Origin: Chitinophagales bacterium
GTDB lineage: Bacteria; Bacteroidota; Bacteroidia; Chitinophagales; Saprospiraceae
Reading direction: 5' to 3'
DNA: 64,000 nucleotides
Assembly (NCBI GenBank): GCA_017303875.1
Contig: JAFLBP010000001.1
Coordinates: 62,001-126,000 of the forward strand
Shown here: positions 8,319 through 15,284 of the stretch, in pieces
Position numbering within the stretch: the first letter of the stretch is position 1
Layout: every line of letters begins with the position of its first letter
Program-made: the position numbers and the translations under genes
Notes under the pieces: model-generated
The model's database searches: none
What the model saw: the letters and a program-made list of their open reading frames with translations, nothing else
What the model was told of the DNA's origin: nothing

Positions 8319-9281
8319 ATGAGGTTTATTTTCTTCGCGCACAATTGCGTTCGACTACTAATTTTGGCACTTGCCACACTTCCTTTTCTGATACTTGTTT
8401 GGCATTGCCAATCAGATGGGGCAAATTCGTATGCGCAAGCAGAAAAAGCTAAATCAGGTGCTGACTCCTTGCGGTGTAATCCAATACCAAGTAAAGATGA
8501 TTCGATGCGACTTATGGAGATACTAAGTAATCCATTCACCTTAGAATATGATAACTTTTTTAAATACCGGAAAGACTATTATTCATATGACTCGATGTAT
8601 TTATACCGATATTGGTTTGTAAGGTATATAAATATTACCTGTGTAGTATACAAAAAAGATCAGGATTGGTATTTTGATACCTATTACTACAATGAAATAC
8701 CAGGTAAAACTAAGAAGTTCTACAGATCGAAATCAGTTTCACAAGGAGTCATAGACGCTTTCCAACGGCGATTGGAAGACTTGAACTATAAATGTCTACC
8801 AATCTGTATAGACACCATTGATATTCTTAAAAGGAAACGAAGGGAAAGTTATGGTTCGGGTTTAACCAACTCAATGGTAATAAGTTGTTCGGGAAGACGA
8901 CATTATTTCTATTGGGGTGAATTCGACGGAGAACGTTACTATCGGGAGAGAGATAATAAGTCAGAAGAACAAATACGTAGTGCCATAGCACACCTGATTT
9001 CCGATGCAGGTTTCCCTAAGCCAGAAATGCAATTGTTTGCTTATCCGGCTTATATACGGGATAGCATTGGCCTTCATCTTGCACTTACCGAAGATTTATT
9101 AATTGACAGTATACTGCAATGGCGAACGCCCTCCCCCATTACTCTTAGGTTTGAAAAAGGTAAAGACTACCAACGGATACATAAAAGCAAGGCCCATTTG
9201 CTAGACAGCATCGCAGTTGAGGTCTTGATGTACACAGGAGAGCACTATTGGTTGCGGCCTCCAAAAATATATTGGGAATAG
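8319..9281 (+). CDS. Island protein A1, probable lipoprotein, unknown family
   Basis: A 320-residue protein with an N-terminal hydrophobic stretch (about residues 10-28) ending in VWHC. This is a loose lipobox, so it may be a lipoprotein of the periplasm or outer membrane. It is a clear paralogue of the protein encoded at 10808-11764. They share NPFTL-YDN, NITCVVY, VID-FQ-RL, NY-CLP, Y-F-WGE, GFP-PE, LIDS-LQ and DSIAVEVL-YTGE, spread over the whole mature length. No known domain is recognised. It is followed by a gene fragment and then by B1; the same A-then-B order recurs downstream, so A and B probably act together. The start codon follows repeat copy 1 by about 30 bp. Confidence 0.78.
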   Translation: MRFIFFAHNCVRLLILALATLPFLILVWHCQSDGANSYAQAEKAKSGADSLRCNPIPSKDDSMRLMEILSNPFTLEYDNFFKYRKDYYSYDSMYLYRYWFVRYINITCVVYKKDQDWYFDTYYYNEIPGKTKKFYRSKSVSQGVIDAFQRRLEDLNYKCLPICIDTIDILKRKRRESYGSGLTNSMVISCSGRRHYFYWGEFDGERYYRERDNKSEEQIRSAIAHLISDAGFPKPEMQLFAYPAYIRDSIGLHLALTEDLLIDSILQWRTPSPITLRFEKGKDYQRIHKSKAHLLDSIAVEVLMYTGEHYWLRPPKIYWE

Positions 9282-9317
9282 TAGGTCATTGAGGGGTTTA
9301 ACCATAAATTTGTACAC

Positions 9318-9512
9318 ATGAAAAAACTTGTTTTTATTCTCACGGTATTGATTGCGCTTCAGTATGGTCTGAATGCAAAAAATTGTTACATCAGGCTATC
9401 AGATGACTCGGGTGTTGCGCCAAGTCAGGAACAGTTAATGGCACTTGAAAACGCAGCGTGTCGTTTAAGGAAGTACGATGTAGAACATTGTGCCAGCGGG
9501 CTGATGGCTTGA
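9318..9512 (+). pseudogene. Remnant of a secreted protein gene
   Basis: A 64-codon frame. Its first 23 residues are a good signal peptide (MKKLVFILTVLIALQYGLNA), followed by about 25 residues of unknown mature sequence (SDDSGVAPSQEQLMALENAA). The last residues come from a repeated word: GTAGAACATtGtGCCAGCGGG here matches GTAGAACATCGCGCCAGAGGG before gene A2. The frame therefore seems to have been cut by a palindromic element, leaving an export signal without a functional body. It could be a tiny secreted peptide instead, but the repeat-derived tail argues against that. Confidence 0.5.
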
Positions 9513-9556
9513 TGAAAATAAGGTTTAGAAATTTCGTTCTTTTTTCACTTTTTTTA

Positions 9557-9589
9557 CTGGAAAATCTATTCCAGTAGGAAATTTTCCAG
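9557..9589 (+). promoter_or_regulatory. Hairpin just upstream of B1
   Basis: CTGGAAAAT and ATTTTCCAG form a perfect 9-bp stem ending eight bases before the B1 start codon. An internal TTCCAG can pair alternatively with the CTGGAA of the left arm, so two exclusive structures are possible. A tract of T residues precedes it. It could limit ribosome access or end transcription from upstream; both are inference from base pairing alone. Confidence 0.4.
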
Positions 9590-9596
9590 CAACGAT

Positions 9597-10304
9597 ATGA
9601 ATCCTAAAATAGTCTCTGCTCAGGATGCAATGGCGCTAGCAATGAAAGAGAAGCGTTGTAATCATGATTATATTCAACATGGTAGTCCAAGTGCCATAGT
9701 TGAACTGTGTAGCAGTGGACTTACCATTCTTTATCCTTTTAATTCACTTACTGCTGCTATTTTCGACGATATAAATTCGTGTATGGCGTTTGCACAGCAC
9801 GAGGATAAAATTGATAGCATCAGAGTCCCTTGCCATTGGGAGAAGATTCGTGAGAAGATCTTAAAAATCGAGGAAACTTGGCCCGACTTTGTCAATGAAC
9901 TTGCTCGTGTTTTGGGTAGAGATATTACGGTCAGTATCGAAACTGGTTATTTGAATAAATTGAGCTTAGATCTAAAAAAATATGGCTTGAAGCGTATTGT
10001 CAAGGAAGATATTGATACGTTGCTGGCTATATATTTGAATGCTGTGGTAAAGACCGCTGTAAATGGGAAATGGGCATTGTCTATTAATGGCTTTGAAGGA
10101 CATAAATATACGTTTTATGTCCCGTATATTATTGATCAGGATGGGATTGAGTATAAGTTGCAGCGTAGACTTCTTGACTCTTTAGTTTCACGGTATCCCA
10201 AATTCGATCTTTGCAAAATAATAGAACTATCTACATATTCATCGAATATTGATGTGTCTGGTGAAGTAATTTCTAAGATACCAGGGATAAAACCTCATAA
10301 ATAG
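9597..10304 (+). CDS. Island protein B1, cytosolic, unknown family
   Basis: A 235-residue soluble protein without signal peptide or membrane segment. The N-terminal 60 residues (SAQDAMALAMKEKRC ... PFNSLTAAIFDDINSCM) match the truncated frame at 11866. The remainder holds an acidic helical region (EKIREKILKIEETW), then NELARVLGRDI, then a beta-rich stretch (KWALSINGFEGHKYTFYVPY). I recognise no family. It lies downstream of lipoprotein gene A1, and its paralogue lies downstream of A2. A soluble partner paired with an exported protein would fit an effector/immunity or sensor/effector pair, but no toxin domain is visible in either. Repeat copy 2 follows 65 bp after the stop. Confidence 0.75.
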   Translation: MNPKIVSAQDAMALAMKEKRCNHDYIQHGSPSAIVELCSSGLTILYPFNSLTAAIFDDINSCMAFAQHEDKIDSIRVPCHWEKIREKILKIEETWPDFVNELARVLGRDITVSIETGYLNKLSLDLKKYGLKRIVKEDIDTLLAIYLNAVVKTAVNGKWALSINGFEGHKYTFYVPYIIDQDGIEYKLQRRLLDSLVSRYPKFDLCKIIELSTYSSNIDVSGEVISKIPGIKPHK

Positions 10305-10369
10305 AAAAGACTTCTCGATATGAGGTTATTCAAAATTCTGTATCCGCAGTTGGCTTCTAACCACCCGGA

Positions 10370-10703
10370 GATACTGTCCCAAAAAGTGTATCTTCGGCAG
10401 CTATTCACATAACGATCAAATATGCACTTTCAGCGTATTCAGGTAGCGCATTTTTCAAAGTAGTATAACGCCCGGCCACGTAGGGTTTCGCACAGAAATG
10501 CACAGATCGTTTTCACAGAATGCACAGAAGGCATATTTTCTGTGTAACATCTGCGGTACATCCGTGCAACATCTGCGAGAAACCTACGCGGCCGGGGAAT
10601 TTCACGCTTTTTCCAAATTTTCCTGTATATTTGGCACCTTATTCCTGGCCAATTAAGGTTTCGCACAGATGTTACACAGAAATTGCGGCGCAATTATGTT
10701 TAC
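10370..10703 (+). repeat. Structured island repeat, copy 2
   Basis: The most complete copy, about 334 bp. It starts GATACTGTCCCAAAAAGTGT and continues with the shared GCTATTCACATAACG and TTTCAGCGT segments. The hairpin core is 10471-10596 (CCCGGCCACGTAGGGTTTC to GAGAAACCTACGCGGCCGGG). It ends with CTGGCCAATTAAGGTTTCGC, a TGTTACACAG word and the small palindrome AATTGCGGCGCAATT. It separates B1 from A2. Confidence 0.88.
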
Positions 10704-10704
10704 A

Positions 10705-10802
10705 CCCTCCGCTGGCGAGAGCTTCTACCTGTCTGCTTCGTATATGTCGGGTTTGAACCCGACGAGATCGTGGGCACGATGTAGAACATCGCGCCAGAGG
10801 GT
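10705..10802 (+). repeat. Second palindromic element between repeat copy 2 and A2
   Basis: Arms CCTCCGCTGGCGAGAGCTTCTAC and GTAGAACATCGCGCCAGAGGG are imperfect inverted repeats. A nested palindrome GTCGGGTTTGAACCCGAC lies between them. Single arms or fragments of the same family are seen near 9480, 12386 and 13010. It directly abuts the A2 start codon, so its folding could influence A2 translation. This is a separate family from the four longer repeats. Confidence 0.6.
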
Positions 10803-10807
10803 AAAAA

Positions 10808-11764
10808 ATGCAAATCATACCCATGCAATCAAACACCAAACCTCACTTGCAAACGCTGACACTATCCATCTGCTTAGTCCTGCTTGCTTTTTATCGGTGT
10901 AATACTTCCGAAAACAGGCAGCAAACGCAAACCGACAGTAACGCAGTTCGGGTGGATTCTGTAAAGTGTAACCCAACGCCATTAAGCGCTGAGGATTCTC
11001 TTGGTTATGAAACAGTTATGGTTAATCCTTTTACTCTTCCTTACGACAATTGTTTTCCTTACCATAAGGATTATTTAACGAGTGATACGCTTTATCTGTA
11101 CCGCTTTCGTTTTTTTGCTTGTGTGAGGAATATCACTTGCGTGGTTTATCACCAAAAAGGGAAATGGTATGCCGATAGTTACTTGTCTCGTAGCTATAAA
11201 AATGGAGGTTTCAGATCGAGAGAAATCTCCACAGTAGTGATAGATTCCTTTCAAAAGCGCTTGACAGCGATGAACTATGCCTGCCTGCCTGCCTGGTTAG
11301 ACACCTTTGAGTACAAGGGGGAAGTTTTACGTAATTGCAACAATGAGCGTTCTAATCTTTTAGCTATCCATTATCCGGATAAGCAGTATTATTTTCGCTG
11401 GGGGGAATGTTCAAGTGTATTTTATGAAGATATTCAGCACAAGCCGGAAGAGCGGATGCGTAGTGCAGTAGCTTATTTGCTTTCCAACACCGGGTTTCCC
11501 CAACCTGAGTTGTATTTGTTTAGAGGTGACTATCCTACCGGGGATTCAACATGGGCTGAGCTGGACCTGACACATAATATATTGATTGACAGTGTATTGC
11601 AATTTAGGGCTGATTCTTCAGTACGGATTAGGTTTACAAGGGGGCAAACAAAACAAAATATCCGGAAAAATGAGCGATTTTTAGCCGACAGTATTGCTGT
11701 TGAAGTTTTGCTGTATACCGGCGAAAGGCTGTTTTTGCGCCCAAAACAGCGGTATGTAGATTAG
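10808..11764 (+). CDS. Island protein A2, probable lipoprotein, paralogue of A1
   Basis: A 318-residue paralogue of A1 (see A1 for shared motifs). A second ATG five codons in (MQSNTKPHL) may be the true start. The hydrophobic stretch LTLSICLVLLAFYRC ends in a cysteine at the same relative place as in A1, which supports lipid modification of both despite the non-standard lipobox. The mature domain is conserved to the last residues (YTGERLFLRPKQRY here, YTGEHYWLRPPKIYW in A1), so both copies look intact and under selection. It is followed by the truncated B2. Function unknown. Confidence 0.78.
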   Translation: MQIIPMQSNTKPHLQTLTLSICLVLLAFYRCNTSENRQQTQTDSNAVRVDSVKCNPTPLSAEDSLGYETVMVNPFTLPYDNCFPYHKDYLTSDTLYLYRFRFFACVRNITCVVYHQKGKWYADSYLSRSYKNGGFRSREISTVVIDSFQKRLTAMNYACLPAWLDTFEYKGEVLRNCNNERSNLLAIHYPDKQYYFRWGECSSVFYEDIQHKPEERMRSAVAYLLSNTGFPQPELYLFRGDYPTGDSTWAELDLTHNILIDSVLQFRADSSVRIRFTRGQTKQNIRKNERFLADSIAVEVLLYTGERLFLRPKQRYVD

Positions 11765-11865
11765 TAGAATATTGCCCCGCTGGCATGTTTCCAAATCACT
11801 CGCTTCCCGCCTGCTTCGCGAATAGCAACGCACACCATAGCAGTCTGACGAGCTGGTATTCTGAT

Positions 11866-12147
11866 ATGAAATACCAAATAATATCTACTGTTGAAGCAAA
11901 TAACCTGATTTTTAATAAAAATAAGAGCAGGGTAATTCTCTTGGAAGCGATAACAACTTGTCACGTTAATCAATTGGAAGACGGCAGGTTTATATTGATG
12001 CCCTTCGATTCTCCTACCAGTGCTATATTCGACGATATGGCGTCTTGCCTTGAGGATACTGTCCCAAAAAGTGTCTCTACCCAAGGTCTTCACTTAGCGA
12101 TTTCACCTTCAGTGTATTCTGGTAGCGCATTTTTCAAAGTAGTATAA
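11866..12147 (+). pseudogene. B2, truncated paralogue of B1
   Basis: The frame begins MKYQIISTVEANNLIFNKNK and aligns with the first 60 residues of B1. The shared end is PFDSPTSAIFDDMASC here and PFNSLTAAIFDDINSC in B1. Two codons later the B-like sequence stops exactly where repeat copy 3 begins (GATACTGTCC at 12055), and the frame then reads about 30 codons of repeat. About 170 C-terminal residues are missing compared with B1. The simplest reading is that the repeat inserted into, or recombined with, an intact B gene. The remaining fragment is probably not functional. Confidence 0.65.
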
Positions 12148-12386
12148 CGCCCGTCCACGTAGGGTTTCGCACAGAAATGCACAGATCGTTTTCACAGAAT
12201 ACACAGAAGGCATATTTTATCTGTGTAACATCTGTGCGGTACATCCGTATAACATCTGTGAGAAATCTACGCGGCCGGGGAATTTCACGCTTTTTCCAAA
12301 TTTTCCTGTATATTTGGCACCTTATTCCTGGCCAATTAAGGTTTCGCACTGATGTTACACAAAAATTGCAGCGCAATTATGTTTAC
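12055..12386 (+). repeat. Structured island repeat, copy 3
   Basis: About 332 bp, colinear with copy 2 from GATACTGTCCCAAAAAGTGT to the CAATTATGTTTAC end. The segment just after the first 22 bases has diverged (CTTCACTTAGCGATTTC replaces GCTATTCACATAACG). The core at 12150-12279 has arms CCCGTCCACGTAGGGTTTC and GAGAAATCTACGCGGCCGGG. One edge coincides with the truncation point of B2. Confidence 0.87.
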
Positions 12387-12446
12387 GCCCTATACTGGCA
12401 CGGGATCAACATAGAGGAACTATCTGCCATAAAGAACTAAAATCAC

Positions 12447-12454
12447 TATTTTTG
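12447..12454 (+). promoter_or_regulatory. Bacteroidota -7 box upstream of the island lipoprotein gene
   Basis: TATTTTTG matches the TAnnTTTG consensus and lies 19 bases before the start codon of the following lipoprotein gene. No good TTTG -33 element is seen at the usual distance. It suggests that this gene has its own promoter downstream of repeat copy 3. Confidence 0.45.
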
Positions 12455-12473
12455 CAACTTTAAGCGGCAAATT

Positions 12474-12959
12474 ATGATAAATAAAAGTTATTTTTTCCGA
12501 TTTGGTAGTGTAATGATTGTATGCTATACTTTCATACTAATCCATAGTTCATGTCAGTCTAAAAACGACCCGAATGATATGAAATTTATTTTGTTCACCC
12601 CTGCCTGTGGAACTCATTCTGCGCTGAATAATAACAATATTTACACATATAGAACAGATGCGTATCTGATTACAAGCTTTCAAAATACTGCTGCACATGA
12701 AGCGAAAATTGATAGCTTTGTATGCACAATTCAGGATTCGACATGGGCACGATATACTGAATGCTTTATTTTAATTTACAAAAAAAGTAAATATACGAAC
12801 AATGAATATACTGCTAAAAATCCTCGTGACCTTGACAGATACTCAATGGATAATGATTTTTTATATTGGTATACATGGGCAAATGGGAGGCTTTATTCCA
12901 AAGTTGCCATTAAAGGTTACAAGTTTTATGAAGACGTAATGTGCATTGAAAGCAAATAG
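12474..12959 (+). CDS. Island lipoprotein C, unknown family
   Basis: A 161-residue predicted lipoprotein. The signal sequence contains VMIVCYTFILIHSSC, with a good lipobox (HSSC) at about residue 27. The mature part is rich in aromatic and charged residues (FLYWYTWANGRLYSKV, GYKFYEDVMC) and has no recognised domain. It is preceded by repeat copy 3 and followed by copy 4, so it sits like a cassette between two repeats. It does not align visibly with A1 or A2 beyond the lipoprotein signal. Strongly A+T-rich codon use indicates an origin shared with the rest of the island. Confidence 0.75.
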   Translation: MINKSYFFRFGSVMIVCYTFILIHSSCQSKNDPNDMKFILFTPACGTHSALNNNNIYTYRTDAYLITSFQNTAAHEAKIDSFVCTIQDSTWARYTECFILIYKKSKYTNNEYTAKNPRDLDRYSMDNDFLYWYTWANGRLYSKVAIKGYKFYEDVMCIESK

Positions 12960-13059
12960 CGATGGATTTCAGAGAATATTGGATATAATCATCGCGCGAA
13001 TACCAGGCAAGGTAGAACATCGCGTCAGCGATTCAAAACATCTTCAAAAATTAAAAACA

Positions 13060-13287
13060 GATACTGTCCAAAAAGTGTGTCTGATAAAGCTATTCACATA
13101 ACGACCAAATATGCACTTTCAGCGTGTTCTGGTAGCGCATTTTTCAAAGTAGTATAACGCCCGGCCACGTAGGGTTTCGCACAGAAATGCACAGATCGTT
13201 TTCACAGAATGCACAGAAGGCATTTTTTCTGTGTAACATCTGTGCGGTACATCCGTGTAACATCTGTGAGAAACCTATGCGGCCGGG
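13060..13287 (+). repeat. Structured island repeat, copy 4 (3' part replaced)
   Basis: Begins GATACTGTCCAAAAAGTGTGTC and follows the family through the hairpin core (13160-13287, right arm GAGAAACCTATGCGGCCGGG). The shared TTTCACGCTTTTTCC tail is absent. This suggests that the arm-bounded core and the 5' flank can move or recombine separately from the 3' flank. Confidence 0.87.
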
Positions 13288-13341
13288 AAAAACCGAAAAT
13301 CCTATGCACTACAAAATTATTTTGCATATTCGCACTTGATT

Positions 13342-13403
13342 CCCGGCCACGTAGGCTTTCGCACAGATGTTACACGGATGCCCCACAGATGTTACACAGA
13401 AAC
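13342..13403 (+). repeat. Partial repeat unit after copy 4
   Basis: CCCGGCCACGTAGGCTTTCG followed by two GATGTTACAC words: a left arm of the island repeat joined directly to the TGTTACACAG tail, without the interior. It is a solo-arm or deletion derivative and marks the right edge of the A+T-rich region. Confidence 0.7.
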
Positions 13404-13431
13404 AGCTCCGCGCCCGGGCATTCCTAAAATA

Positions 13432-13482
13432 TTCATCATTCATCGTTCATCATTCATCGTTCATCATTCATCGTTCATCGTT
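13432..13482 (+). repeat. Simple tandem words TTCATCATTCATCG
   Basis: Seven or more iterations of CATCATT/CATCGTT just before the next start codon. The same words build a long hairpin at 36921-37053. Here only one arm is present, so no stem can form. It may represent one half of the hairpin-type element. Confidence 0.7.
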
Positions 13483-13489
13483 ACCAAAC

Positions 13490-15199
13490 ATGCGTTTCCT
13501 GCTCCTGTTCCTCCTTTGTCCCTTCCTCGCCGCCGCCCAGCTGCGGGTTGACCTCTCCTACCCCGTCGGCAAAAGCGATACGGCGCTGCAAGGGCGTTTG
13601 CTGCTGATTTTTTCCAAAACCGCAGCGGCCGAGCCGCGTTTTCAGGTGCGCGACGATTATAAATCGGCACAGGTGTACGGCATGGACGTGGAGGGCTGGA
13701 AACAAAACGCCCGACAAAGTTTCAGCGGCGCTGAGTTTGGCTACCCGCTGCGCAGCCTGCGCGAACTGCCGCCGGGCGAATACTATGTGCAGGCGCTCCT
13801 GCACGTGTACGAAACCTTCCGCCGCAAAGACGGCCACACGGTGAAAATGCCCATGGACCGCGGCGAAGGCCAGCAATGGAACCGCGCACCGGGCAATTTA
13901 TATTCCAAACCATTGAAGGTGATTGTCGCGCCGCAAGGCAAAAAAATACAGGTCATCACGCTCTCGCTCACGGAAAGTATTCCGCCCATCGAGCCGCCCA
14001 AAGACACAAAATACATCAAGCATATTCGCATCCAAAGCAAGTTGCTGACGGAGTTCTGGGGCCGCCCCATGCACCTCGGCGCGCATGTGCTGCTGCCGGA
14101 AGGCTGGAACGAACACCCGGATGTGCATTATCCGCTGGCTATTTACCACGGTCACTTCCCCGACGATTTCGGCGGCTTCCGCACCGAACCACCCGATCCG
14201 AACCTTAAACCTGATTACAGTGAGCGTTTTAAGCTGGCCGGTTACAACATCATTCAGCAACAGGAGGCCTACGATTTTTATAAAATGTGGACCGGGCCTG
14301 ATTTTCCCCGCGTGCTGGCGGTGGAAATTCAACACCCTTGTCCGTTTTACGACGACTCTTACGCGGTCAATTCCGCCAATATCGGCCCCTACGGCGATGC
14401 CATTATGTACGAGCTGATTCCGGAAATCGAGCGGCAATTCCGGGGCATCGGTCAGGGCTGGGCCCGATTTATCTACGGCGGCAGCACGGGCGGCTGGGAA
14501 GCGCTGGCAGTGCAGGTGCTTTACCCCAAAGAATTCAACGGCTGCTACGCGGCCTGCCCCGATCCCATAGATTTTCGGGCTTATACGGTTGTAGACATTT
14601 ACAAAGATAAAAACGCCTATTTTCAGGAAGGGCCGTTCGGGAAAGTTGCCCGTCCGGCCACGCGCAACTACCTGGGACATATCAGCGCTACCCTGCAACA
14701 GGCCAACTACTACGAACTGGCACTGGGTACCAAAGGCCGCAGCGGACAACAGTGGGACATCTGGGAGGCGGTCTACTCCCCCGTTGGCAAAGACGGCTAC
14801 CCGGAGCGCCTGTGGGATAAAGAAAGCGGGGAAATCAATCCGAAAGTAGCCGAATACTGGCGCGAAAACTACGACCTGAGCTATATCCTTCAGCGCGACT
14901 GGATTATGCACGGCCCCGACTGGCACGGTAAAATTCATATCTACTGCGGCGATATGGACAACTTTTATCTCAACAATGCCGTCTACCTCGCGCAGGAAGC
15001 CCTCGAAGCCCTCAACAACCCGCCTTACGACGGCGAGGTGGACTATGGCGACCGCGCCGAACATTGCTGGAACGGCGACCACACGCAGCCCAACGCCATC
15101 TCGCGCCTGCGCTATCACCGCTATTTTATCCCGAAATGGACCAAAGAAGTGCAAAACCGCGCGCCGGAAGGGGCGGATTTGCGGAGCTGGCGGTATTGA
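13490..15199 (+). CDS. Secreted esterase-like alpha/beta-hydrolase
   Basis: A 569-residue exported protein with signal peptide MRFLLLFLLCPFLAAAQ. The N-terminal 200 residues are a beta-rich domain of unknown type. The hydrolase core follows, with YHGHFPDDFGGF (oxyanion region), YGGSTGGWEAL (nucleophile Ser about residue 333), an acidic GDMDNFY and a histidine in EHCWNGDH. This resembles the enterochelin-esterase / putative-esterase fold. An upstream in-frame start within the repeat was discarded because the signal peptide begins at the chosen ATG. No T9SS tail is visible, so it may stay in the periplasm. Substrate unknown. Confidence 0.85.
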   Translation: MRFLLLFLLCPFLAAAQLRVDLSYPVGKSDTALQGRLLLIFSKTAAAEPRFQVRDDYKSAQVYGMDVEGWKQNARQSFSGAEFGYPLRSLRELPPGEYYVQALLHVYETFRRKDGHTVKMPMDRGEGQQWNRAPGNLYSKPLKVIVAPQGKKIQVITLSLTESIPPIEPPKDTKYIKHIRIQSKLLTEFWGRPMHLGAHVLLPEGWNEHPDVHYPLAIYHGHFPDDFGGFRTEPPDPNLKPDYSERFKLAGYNIIQQQEAYDFYKMWTGPDFPRVLAVEIQHPCPFYDDSYAVNSANIGPYGDAIMYELIPEIERQFRGIGQGWARFIYGGSTGGWEALAVQVLYPKEFNGCYAACPDPIDFRAYTVVDIYKDKNAYFQEGPFGKVARPATRNYLGHISATLQQANYYELALGTKGRSGQQWDIWEAVYSPVGKDGYPERLWDKESGEINPKVAEYWRENYDLSYILQRDWIMHGPDWHGKIHIYCGDMDNFYLNNAVYLAQEALEALNNPPYDGEVDYGDRAEHCWNGDHTQPNAISRLRYHRYFIPKWTKEVQNRAPEGADLRSWRY

Positions 15200-15239
15200 A
15201 ACCAGCAGTGGAGAAAAAGTATGGAACTGTCCGCAAGGA

Positions 15240-15274
15240 TTTGAATAAATTCTGCCGAAACAAACGTACTTTTG
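15240..15274 (+). promoter_or_regulatory. Probable guaA promoter (Bacteroidota type)
   Basis: TACTTTTG (15267-15274) matches the TAnnTTTG -7 box and ends ten bases before the guaA ATG. TTTG at 15240-15243 is a candidate -33 element, with a spacer slightly longer than usual. A transcript from here would have an extremely short leader. Confidence 0.5.
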
Positions 15275-15284
15275 CGCCCACGTC

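Larger units (their letters stand above)
7124..13489. other. A+T-rich accessory island with repeat-flanked lipoprotein genes
   Basis: Genes here are plainly richer in A+T than either flank; for example, 8581-8640 contains only 16 G or C in 60 bases. The segment holds a membrane-anchored protein, two copies of an A/B gene pair, one further lipoprotein, four copies of a structured repeat and scraps of a second palindromic repeat. All non-repeat genes encode unrecognised proteins. No integrase, transposase or tRNA gene was found at either edge, so the boundaries are set only by composition. Transfer or hotspot behaviour is inference from composition, repeats and gene decay. Confidence 0.65.

Noticed and set aside
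8070..12376. Small minus-strand open frames of 71-84 codons within the repeats (for example 12134-12376)
   Set aside because: They share sequence only because the repeats do. The frame is broken in copies 2 and 4, and there is no codon-like pattern of substitutions.
7996..13403. Island as an integron cassette array with the repeats as attC sites
   Set aside because: The left side has TAACGCCCGG before a palindrome, as in attC sites, but no matching right-hand GTTRRRY consensus follows the GGCCGGG arm. No integrase is present, and the repeats exceed usual attC length.
13425..13489. CRISPR-like array at the TTCATCATTCATCG repeats
   Set aside because: The words are contiguous, without spacers, and no cas genes are present.
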